A stretch of DNA of 64,000 nucleotides, from the NCBI GenBank assembly GCA_015501055.1, contig JADNYV010000009.1:310001-374000 (forward strand), written 5' to 3'. Below the pieces are notes generated by a model. It was not told the DNA's origin. It saw only the letters and a program-made list of their open reading frames with translations, and did not search any database. The DNA is from Mucidula mucida (Eukaryota; Basidiomycota; Agaricomycetes; Agaricales; Physalacriaceae). This document shows positions 55,949 through 64,000 of the stretch, in pieces (the first letter of the stretch is position 1; the number at the start of each line of letters is the position of its first letter). The position numbers and the translations under genes were made by a program.

Positions 55949-57050
55949 CTATTTCTTCATCAACAAACGGAGAGGCGGGTGTACGAGAAGACAAACATTC
56001 TCGAGCAAAAGGCCGCGGCCTATAGCTTTATCAGCGTTGTTGACTAGCTGCTCATCAGAGGCCGCGTGAGCCAGACGCTTGTACAGTGGTTGACTGTCCA
56101 TAGTCTCCGCAACATGTCGAAGATTGTCAAAGGGCCTAGACTTAGACTCAGTTGTGCCCACAGTAAACCTCTATCAACAGCAACGTACCGCTGCAAATGG
56201 CGAAAATGGTCAACGGACTGAACCTCGTCCACAAATAGTTTCAACTCCTTTCGAGCCTCGCTGTTCTGGTGACATTTCTGAAGAGCTTCATGAGTAAGTA
56301 CATCACACGGTAGTATCTCCCGCCTACATCAAACGCAGCTGCTGCGACCGCGACAGCCTTTGGGACGATCGATAGAGGCGAAATGACGGGAATACAGTTC
56401 AGGATGGTTTCAACAGCCCACGACATGATGCGGACATATTTCGTCCAACGAGGCGCAGACTCAGGCATGCAAGCCATGACGTGATCATGATGGACAGAAA
56501 CGTCCTGGGAGGTGTAAGATTCGGTGCCGACGGAGCCCACAGCACAGAGCCGTTGTCTTATGGCTTGCATCGACGCCTCATCATGCTTGAATGAATCCCA
56601 AAAACGAATGAGGGCAGCTTTGTGTCGGTGACGATAGTGCATGACGCTGTGCGGATCAAGGATTAGCGACCACTTAAGAAGCTGCAGCAGACCTACTCTT
56701 TAACAGTGTCTTCAATCATAGCAAGGCGGATATTCAAGTTGACACGGTCATTGGGAGCAGTGTTGCAGGTCTCGGATAACAGCTGTACGAGTGCATCTAT
56801 TATCTGCTTTGTAGTATCGGTACACAAAGTGCATCGAGAGATCTGGAGCAGAAGCAATTGTCGACAGGGACTCTACGAGCGAAGAGCTCACCGCGGTCGA
56901 TCGACATAACTTCTGAAGAGGGTCAATGAGGTACTGCCGTACTTCTTGTGAAGCATCTACAGATGCGTCTCCTAGCCGGTTACAAGTCAAGCGGAGCCTG
57001 TCCTTGTTTAAGCGCCGCTTTTGGCGCATCCTTCCAATATTCGATGACAA
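55949..57050 (-). CDS. hypothetical helical protein with a hydrophobic segment
   Basis: Spliced minus-strand gene without a family I recognise. The pieces are RLRLTCNRLGDASVDASQEV and YLIDPLQKLCRSTAVSSSLV (~56880-57000), VNLNIRLAMIEDTVK (~56705-56750), an intron at ~56650-56699, HRHKAALIRFWDSFKHDEAS, WTKYVRIMSWAVETILNCIP with VISPLSIVPKAVAVAAAAF (hydrophobic, possibly membrane-associated), and ELKLFVDEVQSVDHFRHLQR with a stop near 55949. The start is uncertain; an upstream exon (YWKDAPKAALKQGQ, ~57000-57045 in another frame) may belong to it. The helical-plus-hydrophobic layout could fit a cell-death or signalling N-domain, but that is speculation. Confidence 0.45.
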
Positions 57051-58009
57051 GGAGGCAGGACAGAGATGCAGGCAGAGAGTCGATGATAGATGATGTTTAT
57101 AGTATTCACAGTGCTGTAGTCCACGAAGAAGCTGTCATACTTAGGCTGTGCTTCACACAGCTGATGGCGAGTGGATGTAAGCGCCGTGGAGTCAAGATAC
57201 AGCTAATCAAGTAGAAGATGAGTGTTAGGTCAAAGGTCGCCTAACATCACTGCATCGCATCAGCACGAGACAAAGAAGATAAGTAGTCAGTGCAGGATCA
57301 GGCGTAAACTGGGGAGCGCAAATGAGCTGCTAGTAATGCGTGACTTAGAGAGGGACCTGGGAAATCGTTTCGTTTGCGACTGATGATGAGAATACCTCTC
57401 ACTGGCAGCATCTTCTGCGCGCGCCAGAAAATGGTGTTAGCTCAGGCATTCGCGAGTTATGAGCAGTGTCAAAGAGAGGTTAGTATGTCAGAACGAGGCC
57501 GTTGCAACAGGGGATGGACTTAAGTGAACAGAGGCGCGCGAAGCGCGTCTCTCTGTTTGTGAGTGTTTAGTAGCCATCCCAGCCTATGCCAGCCAGCTTG
57601 TATTCGCCCCATCACTGTCCTACTTATTGACACGCTGTGCAGCACGCCTCACCACTACTCCACAGACTTCCTGAGATTTGGCTCAAGGTTCGCAACAAGG
57701 GAATTTCCTAAACGGCGAGTACATACGTCTGCACGGGTATCTGAGTTTTGTGGTCATCCAGAACTCACGTACATGATGGCTCTTTCCATCCGTGTATGAC
57801 ATATTTCGCTCTCTGCACTGCATTTAACTGACCTGAGCAATCCTCCTTAGATGCTATACTTTTCTGAGATGTTCTCGGAGAGAAACCCAATATTATCCTC
57901 CCACGGACGCAGTGAGTACTCACCTTGGTAGACCGACCACTGCCTTTGAAAATGGTCGACAGAGTCGGATATTCCGTGATGGTGATGTCTTGAAAGGATG
58001 TGAAGGTGA
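57051..58009. other. intergenic or unresolved exons
   Basis: Lies between two uncertain genes. A possible upstream exon of the 55949-57050 gene lies at ~57000-57100. Nothing else can be supported. Confidence 0.3.
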
Positions 58010-58618
58010 GCATGTTCCTTGAAACATTGGATTTGGGATCGGGAGAGAACGTGAATCACATCTCGGCGGCTTCACATGCAATGGGGGCAGTCCATCTGAG
58101 TGTACTTTCCCGAACAACCTCATGAAGAATGGGATACTCCTGCATTTCACAACTTGGGACGAGCATTTCCGAACTCAAGTGCGTGGACATGACAATCATT
58201 GACGAATTCAAGGATAAAGATATCATGATGGTACGTCGTTGCTCCTCTCCTCTCCGTACGATACTGACACTGCTTTATCAAGGACAAACTTAGTGGTATT
58301 GTGGCTAGCTCACTACCAAACCTAGGCATCTTAATCCTCACAATTTCCTGCGGGTGGCTCAGTTTTCGTCCTCGTCGAAACGACTTTCCCAGTCATGATG
58401 GGGGCGACCGGCGCCAACACGAATACGCAGCTGTTTTCCTTCGTGCGTGTCCCACATGGAACATCATTTCTTTCAATGGCGCGCCTTTTGAGGACTCTCC
58501 TGCCTACATTCAACCAGATCGCGTATGGCGACGTGCCACGATTGATGAAGGAGTAGAGGCGCTAATGACCGGAAGCGAATCTCTTCCGTGGAAGATTGGC
58601 TAGTTTCGGCTCGTATAA
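58010..58618 (+). pseudogene. F-box/LRR-like C-terminal remnant
   Basis: Segments with the look of fungal F-box proteins' leucine-rich tails: FLETLDLGSGENVNHISAAS, ISELKCVDMTIIDEF, then (after an intron ~58228-58282) DKLSGIVASSLPNLGILILTI and AVFLRACPTWNIISFNGAPF, ending SLPWKIG at 58603. The first part is in more than one frame, and no F-box N-terminus was found upstream. Partial or broken gene; identification is weak. Confidence 0.35.
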
Positions 58619-59639
58619 ATTCAAATGTAGGATGTTCTTTTTCGTTCCTACTGTTCGCATTATACACTGCTATGAAATATACTGCATAGAACATGTCATT
58701 GTTCGAGTCCTTCTGTTCTGATTGAGTACAAAAAGTGTAAGGAACTCATTAAACATCTGCACCGATACTTACAGTGCAAGAGTGACGGTCCATATTGCGC
58801 ACAATGGCTATGCGCTTGAAGCGCCATCCACTTGTCTAGGAGAGGCTTTCATGTGCCATGAGTTACAGTGTACTCGCGAAGAGACACGATGATTCAAAAA
58901 TTATGACTGCTTAGCGCGCACGGCACCAAGAGCAAGCTGAGATAGAGCAAGTTTGAGCAATTGACCCCAAAGAAGCCTCATATGCTCATACAAGGACCAC
59001 AGATTCGCCGGAAACGATTGTGTCGCTCATGCGCCTGATCCATTGCGTGAGGGACTCGCCTCAACCTGAGAGAATAGTATTTAGACACCGATAGGCATCA
59101 AGCAAAACGAGGCAACAACACACCAGCTGTAAAGGGCCGATGACCATGCAAGCGGCGGCTTACACAAGTTGGTATAGCCAGGCCATGTAGCCGCAACATG
59201 GTCATATAATGCCGTCCAGTGCTGGCAAGAGTATATCCAAGACAATGAACCAAAATTAGGCCACACGTCGACCGTACCGCCAAACTAGCAATCCATGCCC
59301 AAAGGGCCCCAAGGGACCAGGGAAGAGATCGCTCCCAACCCCGCGCTGAACGCCTCGAACACCGATAGCAGGGATCAAGAGCATCAAACTCGACGGAATG
59401 ACTTCACACACCCTCAGACTATCGATGAGTCGTCTTGGGGCTGAATATGTGGAGATTAACTACACTCGCGAAGGCGGACAGCTGTCCTGTACGAAACGAG
59501 GACGCAGCGTTGACCATGGTGCGAAGGCAAGGTGCTTTCGGCAAATTGCGATGCCCTGGTCTGCGTGACGTTCAATCGTTTGGCTATCCTCAATTTCTGT
59601 CTCACAAGGATAACTACACGACGTCTACGTTTTAGTAAG
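58619..59639. other. intergenic, no supported gene
   Basis: About 1 kb with only short frames. No RNA gene, repeat or regulatory site stands out. Confidence 0.4.
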
Positions 59640-61727
59640 TCAGGAAGTCACAACTGGAGCTGATTCCTTCCAAGAACCCCACAGTCCGCTCCTCTTCCAC
59701 TCTTCACTTCCGCCCATAACACAATGCGCCTTCACCTTGCGGTTACGCAAAATGCTCATCGCCAATCTCCCGATATGTCCCCGATGAGAAAGCGTCAACA
59801 CGACTTTGCCGGTCAATTGTGATCCCAGAGCCGTGTCGTGATCACCAAGCTCCTTGTCCAGCAGCTTGAACTGTCTGACCATCGTCGGTGGATCCTGGTA
59901 CGGATTCAAATCCTGCAGAGAGTCGACCGGAAAGCTGATCGCGCCGGGAATATGGCTGCTGTTGAACGCTTCTTGGTCCCGTAAATCCAGCACTACAATA
60001 TCGGCGTGGTTGAGTTTCGCATTAAGCTCCTCATCCGCCGTCGCTACGCCTTTCACCGGCGCGATGCCAACGACCTTTGGAGGCGTCCAATTGGGGTCGA
60101 AAAGCATTCCGTGTGCTTGATCTGGAGGGACTTCCCAGTCGATATTGTATCTATCGAAGAACTTCAGTAATCGTTACATGGTCGCTGGTGGTGAAGGGAC
60201 ATACGGGTATGGATCCACGTCTAGCAACTCGGCATTGTTTACCTCCGGGAAATACGATGGCCCCAACTTTGCCATATAGTCGTTGATATACTGGAATGGC
60301 TGGTCACAGCAAATAAAGATACCTATATGCCGACCAGTCAATCAACAGGCGGTAGGCCAGAGAGATCCGTAGCACTGACAAGGTATCTCCCCATCTTCGT
60401 TCCTCAAAGAATCAAGCCGATTCTCCGCTTTCTCTCTTTCCAGGTACTTGATCAAGCCGAGCAGTGCGAGGCCAGAGCTCGGTCCAACAAGCAAACCGTT
60501 CCTGCAGAGCTCCAAACTCTTTTCGAACGACTCGAACGAAGCTATTTCCTCGATGCCGTCAACCGAATCGCGCCAGGGGAACTCGACCGGGGCTAGCAAG
60601 CTGAATGAACGTGGACCGGGGACGCGGTCATCAGGCGCTGTGCACACCCTAGTTCGACGATTAGCGTAGTATTTCTGGCCAACATACAAACATACCCAAC
60701 TCTGGTGACGGACGGCTTCTTCTCCTTCAAATAAAGACCAGTTCCCGTCATCGTGCCTACAAGACCTGATCAGTCCTGCGGCACCAAGTAACTCGCACTC
60801 TTGAAGTTGCTAACCAGATGTTCCGATAGAGGCCGAAAAGACTTTCAGCTCCGGTAACTGCTGGAGCAGCTGTGGTCCCGTCCATCGCATATGAGATTCA
60901 AAGTTCTACGTGCGGTTGTCAGTGGAGTTCAGCTGTTGTGTGTCATATATACCTGAAAGTTGGAGTACTGATCTGGGTTAAACCAGCCTTCTTGTTGTCC
61001 ATGCACAGTGGCCTGGTATATGCCTCCGTTTGGATCAAGCGGTTCGGGTTGACCGTGACCGCCAAATACAGTTCTGTATAGAACTAAGTATGGGCTCAAG
61101 AGTAGGTGCAGGAATAGACGGTTTACAGATCGAGGCCCTTATAATGGAAGTGAGTTCCAAGTATCAATGAAGGCGAGAGACTCACGAAGAACCGAAGAAG
61201 GTTGAGCTTCGCCTCAGACGTCTTGTTGGACATGTACGCCTTAACCTTGCGGATGCCCATGATGTTCGCGATGAGGCTCAGCGATATGACAGTGCTCCCA
61301 GAAGAATATTCGACAATCGTATGGGTATCACGCGTGATGCGCCCGTCTTCCTTGCCGCGCAGAACCATGTTCAAAGCTGTAGATAAGGGGGACATCAGTC
61401 GTGAAGAAAGGATAGGCGGCGGCGATACACACCAGGCAGCGCTTTGACGTTCGTAGCGGGTAAGCAGTTCATGAGTTTGGCGTATATTCTGACACCATCT
61501 AGCAGCGCGTCCGAATCAGGACTGGGCGTTGGTCTTTATCAGAAAACTGACCATTGCGCAGGGGGTTCAAGCGTTTTGGGAGCTCTACTAGCTATCACCG
61601 CTTGTCAGCCCTAAACGTATCAATAGAAATAGATACCCACAGGAACTGGGGGATTCTTGTCGGGATCGTAGTAGTCGAGGAGACCCTCTTCGCCAGAGTA
61701 TACGTTCAACATTGGGTCTGCAGGCAT
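59640..61727 (-). CDS. PLP-dependent cysteine-synthase-like enzyme fused to rhodanese
   Basis: Fold-type II PLP enzyme followed by a rhodanese domain, placing both in sulfur metabolism. The start MPADPMLNVYSGEEGLLDYY is at 61727. The PLP part shows LVELPKRLNPLRND, YAKLMNCLPATNVKALPALN (the Lys is the likely Schiff-base residue), EYSSGSTVISLSLIANIMG, a cofactor-phosphate loop SIGTSGTMTGTGLYL and LVGPSSGLALLGLIKYLE. The C-terminal rhodanese domain (~59650-60060) has IVVLDLRDQEAFNSSHIPGA, VVLTLSHRGHIGRLAMSILR and HCVMGGSEEWKRSGL; the catalytic loop reads SHRGHIGR, with Ser where an active sulfurtransferase has Cys. About eight introns. It is adjacent to a transporter gene on the same strand. Confidence 0.78.
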
Positions 61728-62050
61728 GGTTACGTGTTTGAAGAAAGTACTATCGTTCGCCTTTAAACATCGGATGTATTCATTGCAAACGACGTTCTTC
61801 AGTTCATTTCAGCGGACGAACCAGCAGGAGGACTAAAAGGTTATGCCCCATTAGGATGACTCCTGAGAAACCAACTTGTACTAAAAAAATTCTTTGTTAG
61901 CTTCGACTTGATTGATGGAAAGAACGGGCCAGCTCACTTCGAATCCGCTCAGGCATTTATCAATGTGAAATAACCACGGTATCCTCTCCCTTCAGGAACC
62001 ATCCTGATTTTGGCAGTGCAATGAACATTTGAGCAGTGAATCCACGGCTA
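61728..62050. other. short intergenic region
   Basis: Promoter of the fused enzyme gene and 3' flank of the transporter gene, both minus strand. No other feature is seen. Confidence 0.4.
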
Positions 62051-64000
62051 CTACTCCTTCACCTCCGACTCCTGCTTCACTTTTTGAGCATCCAACCTTT
62101 CCATTGCTTCCCTTTTCAATCGATCATCGTCCTCCCGTTTCAGAGTGCTATGCGTCATCAGAAACATCGAGATCACAAACGCGAACGCAGCCATGGACGC
62201 AAGAATGATGAAGACGATTCGGAAACCCTTTCGGTAACCGTCCACTAGTCTGGCCAGTAAAGCTGCATCGGCGCCAATAGAGCGTGCGGCGAGAGGATCT
62301 TGAGCTAGGGAATCGAACATTGCTTGGTCTAGATCCAGTTTGCGCAAGTTGGAGAGAAAAACGTTGGTCCTAAAATGGCGTCAATGCGTAGAAAAGCAAG
62401 CATGTAGAGAGAAGTACACGAGTGTTCCAGATATTGCGAGGCCAAGAGTTCCGCCCACGTTACGAACGAACCTGTAGTCGTGATTAGATTGAAAGTAGCT
62501 TGGGAAGAACTCAAATCGACGACTTACGACCGCATGGAAGTGACCACGGCCATGTCTTTGCGCTCAACCGCGCCTTGAACGGCGACCAGTGACCTAAAAT
62601 TCGTCAATCGACCTTACAGAGAACACACAAATCGTGGAGCATACGGCTGAAGTGTCTGACCAACACCGAAACCTGTCAGCAGTGAATAACCGACTTGTTT
62701 GCCCAGCGACGAATCTGCGTCAAGGGTGGCAAGCAACCCAAGACCAACGGCCCATACAGCCCAACCCGTCAGAATTAATTCCTAGAAGAGCTGAGAAGCT
62801 GGAAAAGCAAGACTTCTACATCCTTACTCGATATCTTCCCGTCCAAGTAATAATGAGGCCCGAACCAGAGGAGACGAAGGCTGCGAACAAAGCGCTGGTC
62901 AGCTGAGTTGAAAAATTAGTGAGACGCAGTACTTTGAACTACAGTGAGCGCCAGAAGAACTGCCGCACTCTTGACGGGCGAGTAACCGTACGCTACTTGA
63001 TAAAACGTGGGTAGATAAAACACTTGTACCATCGTGAGGTAGCCATTGATGAAATGGGTGATAGCAGCCCCAATCACGATGTGTTGTCGGAAGATGTAGA
63101 CTGTTGACAACGGCTCAACGGCAGCATGATATCCAAGGAATCTGACCTACGTGGTAGGAGAGGGTATTTAGGGACTTTCCCTTCCCAGATTATGAAGCCC
63201 ACAGAAGTGGCCACGCCAACGCACAACGCAGCAAGAACATGGGCGCTGTCCCAAGAGTAATCTGTACCGCCCCAAGTAAGCGACATCTGTGTTCATAATT
63301 GTCAGAGGTAGATATACGCGTAGATTACAGGGCCCGCGTACCACAACTAGAATCGTCGTGGCCAAAACCAGTAACGCTCCGATGAAATCGACCCGTCGGA
63401 GTTTTCTGGCACGAAGTACTCAACATACAGCATCGAAAGAAGGCGAGATGAACTAACATCTTCCAGTCACCTTCAACTTCTTTTAAAGGCATGAAGAAGT
63501 GCACGCATAATGCAGAGAAGACAGTCATGGGTAGTAAGAGACGGAATATCCATCGCCTACGCGTGAATGAGCGGCTTGTCGATCAGGCGCCATTTCAGAT
63601 TTACTCACCAAGTCGAATTTTGTGCGAATGCCCCGCCAATAAGAGGACCAACACCATTTGCGAAGGCTACGGAAATACCCTGAAGAGGATTCAGGATCAT
63701 GCTATGGCATGGGTAAATTAAGATATACCAGAATGCCTTGGTATTTGCCTCTTTCTCGAAGAGAAACCTACGACATTCTCAGCAGACGCGAAAAAATTCG
63801 GGAGACGTGACACACGGTATCAGACACAATGACTTGGCCTATGGTAGGCATCCCTCCACCTCCAATGCCTGCAATCTAGATAGGACGCGTCAAATGAAAG
63901 CAAGATCAAGCGTTAATAGACATACAGCTCGAAATACCAGCAACTGAATAAAGGACGTAGCAAACGCCGACCCCAAATTGCCAATGAAAAAAATAAACAT
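62051..64000 (-). CDS. MFS transporter, DHA2 (14-TMS) type, partial
   Basis: The C-terminal portion of a drug:H+ antiporter-like permease; the N-terminus lies beyond the right edge. Visible segments: the motif-C-type loop AGIGGGGMPTIGQVIVSD (~63835-63890), MTVFSALCVHFFMPLKEVEGDWK, DFIGALLVLATTILVVV, LTWGGTDYSWDSAHVLAAL, VFRQHIVIGAAITHFINGYL, MVQVFYLPTFYQVAYGYSP, SAAVLLALTVVQS, QVGYSLLTGFGVG, GGTLGLAISGTLVTNVFL and the last helix FRIVFIILASMAAFAFVISMF, then a charged tail ending VKQESEVKE. Many introns. The order of helices and late Gly-rich GTLGLAISG fit Azr1/Fnx1-like permeases; the substrate is unknown. Confidence 0.82.

Noticed and set aside
1..64000. CRISPR arrays, bacterial operons, rRNA or intact transposons
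   Set aside because: No spaced direct-repeat array, no transposase or reverse transcriptase motifs and no rRNA signature were seen; gene structure is eukaryotic throughout.

Overview
The window is nuclear DNA of a filamentous basidiomycete, most likely an Agaricomycete; the repertoire (IRG-type GTPase, NACHT/WD40 NLRs, F-box remnants, many 45-65 nt introns) would suit Ceratobasidiaceae/Rhizoctonia, but that placement is inference. Most genes are split by short GT-AG introns, so the coordinates of spliced genes run from start codon to stop codon and include introns.

Left half (1-30 kb) is mostly housekeeping: an IRG-type GTPase (-), DNA polymerase X/lambda (+), an F-box remnant (-), ribosomal protein eL8 (+), Elongator subunit Elp6 (+), aldo/keto reductase (-), SET-domain lysine methyltransferase (-), a multi-RRM RNA-binding protein (-), a RAD51-paralogue with eroded Walker motifs (+), an alpha/beta hydrolase (+), an SH3-PX-BAR sorting nexin (-), a truncated NLR pseudogene (+), an AMSH-type JAMM deubiquitinase (-) and a conserved fungal protein of unknown function (+).

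The accessory core (31-50.5 kb) is built on a segmental duplication. A ~4.8 kb unit holding an aminoglycoside-phosphotransferase-like gene (+) convergent with an acidic nuclear-type protein gene (-) occurs at ~31.9-36.7 kb (copy A) and ~44.6-49.4 kb (copy B), in the same orientation. Between them lies an NLR: N-terminal helical (HeLo/MLKL-like) domain, NACHT NTPase and 14 WD40 repeats. The decayed N-terminus of a second NLR follows copy B, and a third NLR lies at 22.3-23.7 kb, most of it in a tract with no CpG at all. Decayed pieces of the 29.3 kb gene flank copy A.

Right part (50.6-64 kb): a divergent intronless xylulokinase-like protein, two hypothetical proteins, an F-box-like remnant, a PLP-dependent cysteine-synthase-like enzyme fused to a rhodanese domain, and a DHA2-type MFS transporter cut by the window edge.

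Caution on frameshifts: several clearly essential or conserved genes (eL8, ELP6, SNX9-like, the NACHT region) show single-base losses, often in short homopolymers, which suggests uncorrected sequencing error. 'Pseudogene' calls based only on one-base shifts are therefore provisional.
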